Shown here: piece by piece, positions 27,847 to 36,616 of the stretch
Position numbering within the stretch: the stretch's first letter is position 1
Layout of the letters: every line of letters starts with the position of its first letter
Assembly: GCA_016699855.1 (NCBI GenBank)
Contig: CP064988.1
Location: 2,632,501-2,696,500, forward strand
DNA length: 64,000 nt
Source: Rhodospirillales bacterium
Lineage (GTDB): Bacteria > Pseudomonadota > Alphaproteobacteria > Reyranellales > Reyranellaceae
Direction of reading: 5' to 3'
The notes under the pieces: model-generated
Databases searched by the model: none
What the model saw: only the letters and a program-made list of their open reading frames with translations
What the model was told of the DNA's origin: nothing
Position numbers and translations under genes: made by a program

Positions 27847-28371
27847 TCAGGTCGACGCCGGCGGCGCCACGATACACGCCTTGATTCTGTCGAACACCTG
27901 CTTCTTCAGGACCTTGCGCTTGAGGATGTCCTCGGGCGCCGCGTAGGGCCGCGCCTTGATGATGGCGTTGGCGCGTTGCGGGCCGATCTGCGGCAGCTTG
28001 CGCAGCTCGTCCAGCGTGGCCGTGTTGACGTTGACCTTGGCGTCCGGGCAGGCCGTCGCCTTCGGCGCGGGCTTTCCCGGCGTCGGCTTCGGCGCCGTGC
28101 CGGCCTTGGGAATCGGCATCGTCGGCGCGGGCGGCTCCGTGGCGGGCGCGGCGGGCGGCGCGGCGGTCCCGGCGGATGGCGCCGACGGCGGGACGGTGGC
28201 CGCGGGCGGGGTCGCGGCGGGCGGAGTCGAGGCCGGTGGCGGCGCGGCGGGCGGTGTCGCGACGGTCCCCGGCGGAGGCGGCAGCGGCTGCGACGTCACC
28301 TGCGACGACACCGGAAGGACCAGCCCGACGCACGCGACAAGGAACAGGGCCGGTACGAGACGACGGAACAT
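27847..28371 (-). CDS. Secreted ComEA-like helix-hairpin-helix protein (2)
   Basis: This 174-residue paralogue of the next gene has a signal peptide (residues 1-25), a long Pro/Ala/Thr-rich linker (about 35-100), and the same helix-hairpin-helix (VNVNTATLDELRKLPQI ... ANAIIKARPYAAPEDI) with an extra pair of cysteines (ACPDAK; KACIV) that could be linked in the periplasm. The ATG at 28371 is chosen for its GAGGAGG site; the frame upstream lacks likeness to anything. Confidence 0.8.
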   Translation of the reverse strand: MFRRLVPALFLVACVGLVLPVSSQVTSQPLPPPPGTVATPPAAPPPASTPPAATPPAATVPPSAPSAGTAAPPAAPATEPPAPTMPIPKAGTAPKPTPGKPAPKATACPDAKVNVNTATLDELRKLPQIGPQRANAIIKARPYAAPEDILKRKVLKKQVFDRIKACIVAPPAST

Positions 28372-28564
28372 CGACGGAGACCTCCTCAAGGAAAACCCGG
28401 CGGGCGCGGACCCGGGCGGCGACGCCACGGCCGGAGCCGCGCGCCGGCAGGATACCCGCGCGTCGACCCGCCGGACAGACGCGCCGCGATCATGGCGAAT
28501 CGGCGGCGCCGGCAGCCTGTCGCGCGCGACGACGACCGGGTATGATCGCGCAGGAGACCGCATC

Positions 28565-31405
28565 ATGGCCGCAGGCCTCTACGACCACATCGTCCGGCCA
28601 CGCTTGATCGTGGACCGGCGCGCGCTGTCGACGACGCTCGCGGCCGCTGTCGACGACGCCGAGAGCGTCGATTCGGCGCGCGGGCCCGTGTTGACCGCGT
28701 TCAAGGACGCTCTGGCGCGCGGCCGGCAGGAGATCCGGCGCCGCTTCGAGGGCGAGGGGGCCGACGCGACGCCCGCCGCCCGCCGCGTCGGCGCGACCGA
28801 CGGCGCCAACGATGGACCGGCCGTGCTGGCGGCGACGTCGTACCTGATGGACCAGCTGGTCCGCACGCTGTTCGACTTCGCGAACGAGCATGTCTATCCC
28901 GCCGCCAATCCCAGCATGGCCGAGCAGATCGCGATGGTCGCGACCGGCGGCTACGGCCGGGCGGAGCTGGCGCCGCAATCCGACATCGATCTGCTGTTCC
29001 TGCTGCCCTACAAGCAGACGCCCAGGGGCGAGCAGATCGTCGAGTACATGCTGTACTTCCTGTGGGATCTCGGTCTCAAGGTCGGACACGCCACGCGCTC
29101 GGTCGAGGAGTGCCTGCGCCAGGCCGACAAGGACCAGACGATCCGCACGGCGCTGCTGGAGATGCGCTACCTGTGGGGCGAGCGCGACCTGTACGACCGC
29201 CTGAAGCGCGAGTTCACGCAGAAATTCCTGACGACCGACGGCCGCGACTTCCTCGAGGCCAAGCTGGCGGAGCGCGACGCGCGCCACCAGCGCATGGGCG
29301 ATTCGCGCTACGTCGTCGAACCCAACGTCAAGGACGGCAAGGGCGGCCTGCGCGACCTGCACACGCTGTTCTGGATCGCCAAGTATCTCTACCGCGTCGA
29401 CAGCGTCGCCGGCCTGGTCGAGAAGGAGGTCCTGACGCGGGGCGAGGCGCGGCAGTTCCAGCGGGCCGAGCGGCTGTTCGTCACGGTGCGCTGCCATATC
29501 CACTTCCTCACCGGGCGGCCGGACGACCGGCTGTCGTTCGACCTCCAGCGCGAGATCGCGACGCGCCTCGGCTACCAGGACCGGCCGGGCTCGCGCGGCG
29601 TCGAGCGCTTCATGAAACACTACTATCTGCACGCGAAGACGGTCGGCGACCTGACGCGGATCTTCGTCGCCGCGCTGGAGGCGGGTCGCCGCCGCAAGCC
29701 GCGGCTGCGGCTGTTGTGGGAGTCGCTGCGCCCGCGCCAGCTCGAGGGGTTCAAGCTCGACGGCGAGCGTCTCGCGGTCGGCGGCGCCGACGACTTCATC
29801 CGGGATCCGGTGCGGTTCCTGAGCCTGTTCCGGGTCGCGCAGGAGAACGACGTCGACATCCATCCCGCGACGCTGCGGCTGGTGACCCAGAACATCAAGC
29901 TGGTCGACGCGCGGCTGCGTGAGAACCCCGACGCCAACCGCCTGTTCCTCGAGCTGCTGACGTCGCGCAAGGACCCCGAGACGTCGCTCCGGCGCCTCAA
30001 CGAGGCCGGCGTGTTCGGCCGTTTCGTGCCTGATTTCGGCCGCGTCGTGGCGCAGACGCAGCACGACATGTACCACACGTACACTGTCGACGAGCACACC
30101 ATCCGGGCGATCGGGATCCTCTCGCGCATCGAGGCCGGCGCGCTCAAGGAGGACCACCCCGTCGCCTCGGACGTCGTGCACAAGGTGCTGTCGCGCGAGG
30201 TCCTCTATCTCGCCGTGCTGCTGCACGACATCGCCAAGGGCCGCAACGGCGACCACTCGGTCCTGGGCGCCGAGATCGCGAACCAGCTCTGTCCCCGCCT
30301 CGGCCTCGACGCGGCGTCGACCGAGACCGTGGCGTGGCTGGTGCGCCACCACCTGGCGATGTCCGCGACGGCGTTCCAGCGCGACCTGCAGGACGGCAAG
30401 ACCATCTCCGACTTCGCCAAGCTGGTGCAGTCCCCGGAGCGCCTCCGCCTGCTGCTGGTCCTGACGGTCTGCGACATCCGCGCCGTCGGCCCCTCGGTGT
30501 GGAACGGCTGGAAGGCGGCGCTGCTGCGCCAGCTCTACTTCGCGACCGAGGAGGTTCTCTCGGGCGGCACGCTCCAGGGCGGCCGCGCCGAGCGGGTGAA
30601 GGCCGTCCAGGTCGAGATGGCCAGACGCCTCGCCGGCTGGACGCAGGCCGACATGGACGCGCACCTTGCGCTCGGCAACCCGGCCTACTGGCTCTCGTTC
30701 GACCCCGGCACGCTGGCGCGCCACGCCGAGCTGGTGCGCAAGGCCGGCGGCGATTCGCCGCTGCGCATCGAGCACCGCGTCGATCCCGAGCGCGCCGCCA
30801 CGGAGTTGATCGTCTACACCCTCGACACCCACGGGCTGTTCGCCCGGCTGGCCGGCGCGATGGCGGTCTCCGGCGCCACCATCGTCGACGCCAAGATCTT
30901 CACGCTGAGCAACGGGATGGCGCTGGACACGTTCTGGATCCAGGACCTCGACGGAAAGCCGTTCGACCGCGCCGACCGCCTGGCGCGTCTGCGCGGCCGC
31001 ATCGAGCTGGCCCTCACCAACCGCCTCGACGTCGCCGGCGAGCTCGCCAAGGCGCGGCCAAACTACCCGACCCGCGACCGCGTCTTCACCGTCGAGCCGC
31101 GCGTCCTCGTCGACAACAACGCCTCGCGCGCCCACACCGTCATCGAGGTCAACGGCCGCGACCGGCCGGGTTTCCTCCACGTGGTCACGCGCGCGCTGGC
31201 CGGGCAACACCTCCAGATCGCTTCCGCCCATGTGACGACCTACGGCGAACGCGCGGTCGACGTGTTCTACGTCAAGGACCTGTTCGGCTTGAAAGTCGTC
31301 AATCCGCAGAAGCTCACGGACATCGAGACCGGCGTGACGGCCGCGATCCGGGCATTCGAACGCGGCGATCCCGCCAGTCCGTCGAGCGCCGCGCGGGCGG
31401 CCTGA
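28565..31405 (+). CDS. glnD: Bifunctional uridylyltransferase / uridylyl-removing enzyme GlnD
   Basis: This 946-residue sensor has the nucleotidyltransferase motif GGYGRAELAPQSDIDL (128-143, metal ligands D140 and D142), a nucleotidyltransferase-associated helical domain, an HD domain (HD at about 554-555, HDIAKGRNGDHS) and two C-terminal ACT domains (VYTLDTHGLFARLAGAM; VNGRDRPGFLHVVT) that sense glutamine. It adds and removes UMP on PII proteins and so sets nitrogen status. TATGAT at 28541-28546 may be the -10 of its own promoter. Confidence 0.97.
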   Translation: MAAGLYDHIVRPRLIVDRRALSTTLAAAVDDAESVDSARGPVLTAFKDALARGRQEIRRRFEGEGADATPAARRVGATDGANDGPAVLAATSYLMDQLVRTLFDFANEHVYPAANPSMAEQIAMVATGGYGRAELAPQSDIDLLFLLPYKQTPRGEQIVEYMLYFLWDLGLKVGHATRSVEECLRQADKDQTIRTALLEMRYLWGERDLYDRLKREFTQKFLTTDGRDFLEAKLAERDARHQRMGDSRYVVEPNVKDGKGGLRDLHTLFWIAKYLYRVDSVAGLVEKEVLTRGEARQFQRAERLFVTVRCHIHFLTGRPDDRLSFDLQREIATRLGYQDRPGSRGVERFMKHYYLHAKTVGDLTRIFVAALEAGRRRKPRLRLLWESLRPRQLEGFKLDGERLAVGGADDFIRDPVRFLSLFRVAQENDVDIHPATLRLVTQNIKLVDARLRENPDANRLFLELLTSRKDPETSLRRLNEAGVFGRFVPDFGRVVAQTQHDMYHTYTVDEHTIRAIGILSRIEAGALKEDHPVASDVVHKVLSREVLYLAVLLHDIAKGRNGDHSVLGAEIANQLCPRLGLDAASTETVAWLVRHHLAMSATAFQRDLQDGKTISDFAKLVQSPERLRLLLVLTVCDIRAVGPSVWNGWKAALLRQLYFATEEVLSGGTLQGGRAERVKAVQVEMARRLAGWTQADMDAHLALGNPAYWLSFDPGTLARHAELVRKAGGDSPLRIEHRVDPERAATELIVYTLDTHGLFARLAGAMAVSGATIVDAKIFTLSNGMALDTFWIQDLDGKPFDRADRLARLRGRIELALTNRLDVAGELAKARPNYPTRDRVFTVEPRVLVDNNASRAHTVIEVNGRDRPGFLHVVTRALAGQHLQIASAHVTTYGERAVDVFYVKDLFGLKVVNPQKLTDIETGVTAAIRAFERGDPASPSSAARAA

Positions 31406-31547
31406 GCGCCGCCATATGGCGGCGCGACATTCCAAGGGCGACTAAATCTAGAGTATCCATTGGAAATTATTGTTTAATAACACTCTGTTACGTGTTATAT
31501 TTCAATCTAAATATTGACATTCATTCCACTCACCTGGTGGTGCGGCG
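31406..31547. other. AT-rich intergenic segment
   Basis: Between about 31440 and 31520 the sequence is strikingly AT-rich for this window (TTATTGTTTAATAAC, TTATATTTCAATCTAAATATT). TTGACA at 31514-31519 has no partner -10 at normal spacing. A small inverted repeat AACAC...GTGTT lies near 31480-31496. It probably holds the promoter of the TPR gene; no gene fits inside. Confidence 0.4.
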
Positions 31548-32735
31548 ATGACGTTCGCACGTAGCGAATTCGGTTCCTTCATCCACGGCAACGCGATGTT
31601 CATCGCCGTCGGAGCCATTCTGTTCTGCATCGCCCTCGTCTTCCTGCACGCCCGCGGCGGCAGCGCGGTGAGGATGGTGATGATGGTGCTGCTCATGATC
31701 GTCGCCCCGACCGCCGTCATTGGCGTCGGCGGCTGGTTGTGGTTCGGTGACGACCATTCCTCGGCGCGGGCCGCCGAGTCCGCGCCGATGAGCCAATGGG
31801 GAGATTCGGACAAGGGCGCGAAGCTCGTCGCGCGCGCCGACGCGCATCTCCGCAAGGGCGAGATCGAACCGGCGCGGCAGGCGCTCCTCCAGGCGCTCGA
31901 GACCTTCCACCGCGCGCGCAACACGCTCGGCGAGGGAAAGGCGTATGTCGAACTCGGCGACCTCGCCCGCCGCGGCGGCGACACGGCGCGGACGGCGGAG
32001 ATGTACAAGGCCGCGGTCGACCTGTTCCGCCGCGACGAGAACCGCCCCGGCCTCGCCAGCGCCCTGCGCGCGCGCGGCGAGCTCGAGCGGCTGACCGGCC
32101 GCTTCGACGAGGCGCGCAAGAGCTACGAGGAGTCGCGCGACCTCTATCGGCGGATCGACGACCGCCTGGGCGAGGCGGACACGCTCCTTAGCCTCGGCGA
32201 GCTGGCGCGCAATCGGGGCGACCGCAATGGCGCAGTCGACGCCTACACCGCAGCCACGGCGTTGTACCGAGCCGACCGATTCCGGGTCGGCGAGGCACGC
32301 GCAATGATCGGCTTCGGCGACCTCCACCTCGACGATGGCGACGTCAAGACGGCGACGGCGTTCTACGAGGAGGCCGTGGTCGCGTTCCGCGGCGGCGGCA
32401 AGGGCGGCAGCGAAGGGCAGGCCCTCGTGGCGATGGCCGACGCCGCGCTGGCCGCGAAGCGCCTTCCCGAAGCGCGGCGCGACTACGAGACCGCCAGGGC
32501 GCTATTCAAACGCGGCGGATACCTGTCTGGCGAGGCACAGGCGTTGATCGGCCTAGGTCTGGCCGAGCGCACCGGCGGCACCCCGGCACGGGCGACCGAG
32601 TTCCTGAACGCAGCCCTGGCCACGGCACGGCGCGCCGGCGACGCCGCCGCCGAGGCGGTGGCCGCGGATGCGCTACGCGATCCGGCGTTCGCGCTGCGCA
32701 GCCGGCATCGGACGCGCTTCTTCAGCCAGCGCTGA
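31548..32735 (+). CDS. Membrane-anchored TPR-repeat protein
   Basis: This 395-residue protein has two N-terminal membrane helices (about 15-33 and 43-65) and then at least six tetratricopeptide repeats of about 40 residues, each with the A-x-x-x-Y/L pattern (for example GEGKAYVELGDLARRGGDTARTAEMY is split over repeats near 125-150). The repeats probably face the periplasm or cytoplasm as a protein-binding scaffold. I do not recognise a specific function. It is monocistronic, between glnD and a convergent gene. Confidence 0.75.
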   Translation: MTFARSEFGSFIHGNAMFIAVGAILFCIALVFLHARGGSAVRMVMMVLLMIVAPTAVIGVGGWLWFGDDHSSARAAESAPMSQWGDSDKGAKLVARADAHLRKGEIEPARQALLQALETFHRARNTLGEGKAYVELGDLARRGGDTARTAEMYKAAVDLFRRDENRPGLASALRARGELERLTGRFDEARKSYEESRDLYRRIDDRLGEADTLLSLGELARNRGDRNGAVDAYTAATALYRADRFRVGEARAMIGFGDLHLDDGDVKTATAFYEEAVVAFRGGGKGGSEGQALVAMADAALAAKRLPEARRDYETARALFKRGGYLSGEAQALIGLGLAERTGGTPARATEFLNAALATARRAGDAAAEAVAADALRDPAFALRSRHRTRFFSQR

Positions 32736-32756
32736 CGCGCGGATCGCCCGGCCCTC

Positions 32757-33185
32757 CTACCGGTCGGGCGACATATCGATCGTCGCGGCGCATGAAGCGC
32801 CGCCGGTCTGGCATGTCATCCGGACGACGCGCAGGGAGACGATGTCGGCGCAGCCGGCGCCAAGCGGCCGGGATTCGTCCCCATGCACGACCAGCCGCGC
32901 CGAGGCGCCCGGCGCGATCGGGCGTTCGACTCCGTGCAGATAGCGCGACTTGAACTCGAGTTCCCGCGTCTCGCCCGACTTGAGGACGAAGGCGACGTCG
33001 ACCTGCATGTAGTCGACCGGCGCCACCGTGCCGTTGCGCGCGACGAAAGACGGCACGCAGGACCCGAACACCGTCGCGTCCGAGTCGCGCCGCACCTCGA
33101 TCCGGTCGGCCGCGCCGGCGGTCCCCAGCCATGAGAACCCCGCCAGGAACGCACCGACGGCACCGAACATCGCTCGACAACCCAT
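32757..33185 (-). CDS. Small periplasmic protein of unknown function
   Basis: This 142-residue product has a signal peptide ending near AGAA (about residue 26), then a beta-rich domain with four cysteines (FGSCVPSF; GAGCADIV; MTCQTGGASCAA) that could form two disulfides. The ATG at 33185 has a GGAGG site seven bases away. No family recognised. It ends facing the TPR gene and is 20 bases downstream of ppsR on the same strand?s other side, ppsR lying next to it toward 33205. Confidence 0.65.
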   Translation of the reverse strand: MGCRAMFGAVGAFLAGFSWLGTAGAADRIEVRRDSDATVFGSCVPSFVARNGTVAPVDYMQVDVAFVLKSGETRELEFKSRYLHGVERPIAPGASARLVVHGDESRPLGAGCADIVSLRVVRMTCQTGGASCAATIDMSPDR

Positions 33186-33204
33186 GTCCGCCTCCTTCGA
33201 CTGG

Positions 33205-34056
33205 TCAGGTCGTCTCCATCCGCACCGGGCCGGTCGCCTCGCGCCGCCGGTCGATCATCTGGAGGATCGCCGCGGCCGTCTCCTCGATCGAGCGCCGCGT
33301 GACATCGATGCTGGCCCAGTTGTGCCGCGCATAGAGCTGCCGGGCCGCGCGCATCTCGCCTTGGACCACCTCCAGATCGGTGTAGGCCGTGTCTGCGTCC
33401 TCCCGCAGCAATTGGAGACGATTGCGGCGGATCTGCACCAGGCGCTCGGCGTCCGTGACCAGTCCGACGACCAGCGGACGGCGGGCCGTCTCCAGCTCCC
33501 GCGGCACCGGCACGTCCGGAACCAACGGCACGTTCGCGGCCTTGATACCCCGGTTCGCGAGATACACGCAGGTCGGCGTCTTCGATGTCCGCGACGGTCC
33601 CACCAGAACGACATCGGCCTCGTCGAGATCGTGCGTCGATTGTCCGTCGTCATGCGCCAGGGTGTAGTGCATGGCGTCGATGCGGCCGAAATAGCCGTCG
33701 TCCATCGCGTGCTGCCGCCCCGGCCACATCGCGGTCTTGCTGTGGAAGTGGACCCCCAGCGTGCTGATCGCCTGGTCGAGGATACCGATGCATGGAAGCT
33801 GCAGACGCCGGCAATGCTCGCGCAGGCAGTCCCGCAATTCCGGATCGACCAAGGTGTACAGCACGGGCCCGCGGTTGAGCTCGATGGCGCCCGCGACCTT
33901 GTCCATCTGCACCGTCGTGCGGACGAGCGACCACACGTGTTCCGTGGCGAACACGCCTTCGAACTGGGCCAGGCACGCCCGCGCCACGCCGGCGACCGTC
34001 TCCCCGGTGGAATCCGACACCAGATGCAGGTGGAAATTGCGACCGCGCGAGACCAT
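33205..34056 (-). CDS. ppsR: Pyruvate, phosphate dikinase / PEP synthase regulatory protein (DUF299)
   Basis: This 283-residue bifunctional kinase/pyrophosphorylase has HLVSDSTGET at the N-terminus, the P-loop-like GPSRTSKTPTCVYLA motif and the conserved GLVTDAERLVQIR segment. It switches PEP synthase or pyruvate phosphate dikinase on and off by phosphorylating a threonine. The ATG at 34056 is chosen by family N-terminus and a GGAAGG site. In several Alphaproteobacteria this gene flanks the chromosome origin opposite hemE, and here it is likewise divergent from hemE. Confidence 0.93.
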   Translation of the reverse strand: MVSRGRNFHLHLVSDSTGETVAGVARACLAQFEGVFATEHVWSLVRTTVQMDKVAGAIELNRGPVLYTLVDPELRDCLREHCRRLQLPCIGILDQAISTLGVHFHSKTAMWPGRQHAMDDGYFGRIDAMHYTLAHDDGQSTHDLDEADVVLVGPSRTSKTPTCVYLANRGIKAANVPLVPDVPVPRELETARRPLVVGLVTDAERLVQIRRNRLQLLREDADTAYTDLEVVQGEMRAARQLYARHNWASIDVTRRSIEETAAAILQMIDRRREATGPVRMETT

Positions 34057-34512
34057 GGAACCACCGCCTTCCGGGGTGACTCTACTCCACTGCGGCGCCG
34101 GGAAAAGCCGTATCGATCCGGGTCCCCGAGCGCTCCCCCATCCCCCGCCGGCGCCGGATCGACGACAGACGTGTGGACGGCGCGTGAAATCGCGCATGAC
34201 CCTCCCTTCGGCACCAAACCGCCCACCTCGACGTATACGGGCCCGATGAACCGCGCTGCGCACATCCTTCCACGTGACTCACGCTACCCCGGGACCCGGA
34301 ATCACCCGTGATTCCTCATTGAATCCGCACATGACGCCGATCCTTCCCGATTCAATCCCCGTTAATCCGCCGGGCGGTCACGATCCCCCGGCATGACGGG
34401 AAAAAACCCGCGAAGATTTGATCCCCGACGTCCACACGCCCTACTGCTTCTTCGACTCCATAAGATTCATGAATCAGTTAAAGAAGGGTGGAGCCAAAAA
34501 GGGAATGTGTCC
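34057..34512. other. oriC: Candidate chromosomal replication origin (oriC) between ppsR and hemE
   Basis: The 456-base gap has no gene. It holds nine GANTC (CcrM methylation) sites at 34078, 34276, 34299, 34310, 34321, 34349, 34454, 34464 and 34471, against about one per 330 bases expected at two-thirds GC. Two are joined in the palindrome GATTCATGAATC (34464-34475) and two in GAATCAC-CC-GTGATTC (34299-34314). Short A-rich stretches lie near 34400 and 34470-34500. Only weak DnaA-like boxes are seen (ending TCCACA at about 34430; TGTGGA at 34172). The flanking genes are those of the Caulobacter origin, and parABS is 10 kb away. Confidence 0.55.
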
Positions 34513-35547
34513 GTGGATCGATTGTTGACGCGGGTCCTGCGCGGCGAGCGAACGCCGGGCCCGCCAGTATGGTTGATGCGCCAGGCTGGACGGTACCTGC
34601 CTGAGTACCGGGCGAGCCGCGCGCGCGCCGGTTCGTTCCTCGATCTTTGCTACTCGCTGGATTTCGCCACCGAGGTGACGCTCCAACCGATCCGCCGTTT
34701 CGGATTCGACGCCTCGATCATCTTCTCGGACATCCTCGTCGGGCCGCAGGCGATGGGCCGCAAGCTCTGGTTCGAGGAAGGCGAGGGACCGAAGCTCGAC
34801 CCGATGGAAGGTCCGGCCGACGTCGCGCGGTTGTCCTCGGCGGGTCTTGAGGACCGTCTGCAACCCGTCTACGAGGCGATCCGCCGCACCCGCGCGGCGT
34901 TGCCGGAGTCGACCGATCTGATCGGATTCTGCGGCGCGCCTTTCACGCTCGCCTGCTACATGATCGAGGGTGGTGGCAGCCGGGACTGGTTCAAGGTCAA
35001 GCAATGGGCCTATGGCCATCCCGAAAGCTTCCGGCGGCTGATCGAGGCGTTGGTGGACGCCTGCGCCGCGCATCTCGCCCGTCAGGTCGAGGCGGGCTGC
35101 GACGTGGTGCAGATATTCGATAGCTGGGCGGGCGTCCTGCCGGAGGAGCAGCTCTTCCACTGGTCGGTGCAGCCGACCCAGGCGATCGCGCGCAAGCTGC
35201 GGGAGCGCCATCCTGGAACGCCGGTGATCGTGTTTCCGCGCGGCGTCGGGCCCGCCGCGATGATGTACCGGCGGCTGCCGGAATTCGCCGCGATCTCCAT
35301 CGACACCGGCATCGGCGCGCACTGGGCGGCGCAGGAGCTGCAACCGCACCTCTGCGTCCAGGGGAATCTCGATCCCGCGATGCTGGTGGTCGGCGGCGAG
35401 GCGATGGCGCACGAGACGAAGCGCATCCTCGGCAAATTGTCGGGCGGGCGGCACGTCTTCAATCTCGGTCATGGCGTCGTGCCGCAAACGCCGCCCGACA
35501 ACGTCGCGCGGCTTGTCGATATCGTGCGGGACTGGTCGAGCCGATGA
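34513..35547 (+). CDS. hemE: Uroporphyrinogen decarboxylase
   Basis: This 344-residue enzyme has the PPVWLMRQAGRYLPEYR signature near the N-terminus and the GFCGAPFTLACYM segment. It decarboxylates the four acetate side chains of uroporphyrinogen III to give coproporphyrinogen III. The GTG at 34513 is chosen for AAAGGGA eight bases upstream; the GTG at 34507 is possible. The stop overlaps the hemH ATG. Confidence 0.95.
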   Translation: MDRLLTRVLRGERTPGPPVWLMRQAGRYLPEYRASRARAGSFLDLCYSLDFATEVTLQPIRRFGFDASIIFSDILVGPQAMGRKLWFEEGEGPKLDPMEGPADVARLSSAGLEDRLQPVYEAIRRTRAALPESTDLIGFCGAPFTLACYMIEGGGSRDWFKVKQWAYGHPESFRRLIEALVDACAAHLARQVEAGCDVVQIFDSWAGVLPEEQLFHWSVQPTQAIARKLRERHPGTPVIVFPRGVGPAAMMYRRLPEFAAISIDTGIGAHWAAQELQPHLCVQGNLDPAMLVVGGEAMAHETKRILGKLSGGRHVFNLGHGVVPQTPPDNVARLVDIVRDWSSR

Positions 35548-36605
35548 GCCGCGTCGCGGTGGTCCTGTTCAATCTCGGCGGACCGGATTCGCCGGAGGCG
35601 GTCGAGCCGTTCCTGCGCAACCTCTTCGCCGATCCCGCGATCCTGCGCGTGCCGGCGTTCATCCGGGGTCCGCTCGGCCGCTTCATCGCCCGGCGGCGCG
35701 GACCGACGGCGCGCGCGATCTATGCCCAGATCGGCGGTCGCTCGCCGATCCTGCCGCAGACCGAGGCGCAGGCGCGGGCGCTGGAGGCGGTGTTGACGAC
35801 GCGGCGCGGAGACACCGATTTCCGCGTGTTCGTCGCGATGCGCTACTGGCGGCCGTTCGCGCGCGATGTGATCGTCGATGTGAAGGCGTTCGCGCCGGAC
35901 CGCGTCGTGCTGCTGCCGCTGTATCCGCAGATGTCGACCACGACGACGGAATCCTCGGTCCGGGAATGGCGGGACGTGGCGCGCGCGGTGGGGCTCTCCG
36001 CGTCGACATCGACGGTGTGCTGCTATCCCGCGCAGCGTGGATTCGTCGAGGCCGCCGCGGCGTTGATCCGTCGCGATCTCGACGCGGTCGGCCAGCGGCC
36101 GGTACGTCTGCTGTTCTCCGCGCACGGCCTGCCCGAGAAGGTGATCCGCGCCGGCGATCCCTACCAGGCGCAGGTCGAACGCAGCGCGCGGGCCATCGTC
36201 GAGCGCCTGTCGATCGACGGCCTCGACCATGCGGTCTGCTACCAGAGCCGGGTCGGCCCGCTGAAATGGATCGGTCCCTCCACCGATTCGGAGATCGCGC
36301 GCGCCGGCCGCGACGGGCGCGCCGTCGTGCTGTTTCCGGTGGCGTTCGTGTCGGAGCATTCCGAGACGCTGGTCGAACTCGATATCGAATACCGGCACTT
36401 GGCGGAGCGCGCCGGCGTGCCGGCCTACAGGCGCGTGCCGACGGTCGGCGTCGAAGCCGCGTTCATCGACGGCTTGGCGACCCTCGCGTTGACGGCCGCC
36501 GGGTCGTCGCGCGCGGTGGTGAACGACGATGGCGACGCGAGCTGCCCGGCGGCGTGCGAGGCCTGCCTATGGCGGTCGCCGATGTTCGCCGCGGCCGCGG
36601 GCTGA
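35544..36605 (+). CDS. hemH: Ferrochelatase
   Basis: This 353-residue enzyme inserts iron into protoporphyrin IX, the last step of heme synthesis. It shows VLFNLGGPDSPEAVEPFL at the start, LLFSAHGLPEKVI with the metal-site histidine, and PVAFVSEHSETLVELDIEY with the catalytic H and E. The tail holds three cysteines spaced C-x3-C-x2-C (C334, C338, C341), which may be ligands of a [2Fe-2S] cluster as in some ferrochelatases. The ATG overlaps the hemE stop (ATGA), so the two are coupled. Confidence 0.96.
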   Translation: MSRVAVVLFNLGGPDSPEAVEPFLRNLFADPAILRVPAFIRGPLGRFIARRRGPTARAIYAQIGGRSPILPQTEAQARALEAVLTTRRGDTDFRVFVAMRYWRPFARDVIVDVKAFAPDRVVLLPLYPQMSTTTTESSVREWRDVARAVGLSASTSTVCCYPAQRGFVEAAAALIRRDLDAVGQRPVRLLFSAHGLPEKVIRAGDPYQAQVERSARAIVERLSIDGLDHAVCYQSRVGPLKWIGPSTDSEIARAGRDGRAVVLFPVAFVSEHSETLVELDIEYRHLAERAGVPAYRRVPTVGVEAAFIDGLATLALTAAGSSRAVVNDDGDASCPAACEACLWRSPMFAAAAG

Positions 36606-36616
36606 CGGAGGCGCGC

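Noticed and set aside
31514..31519. TTGACA as a -35 element for the TPR gene
   Set aside because: At 16-18 bases downstream the sequence is GTGGTG-like, not a -10.
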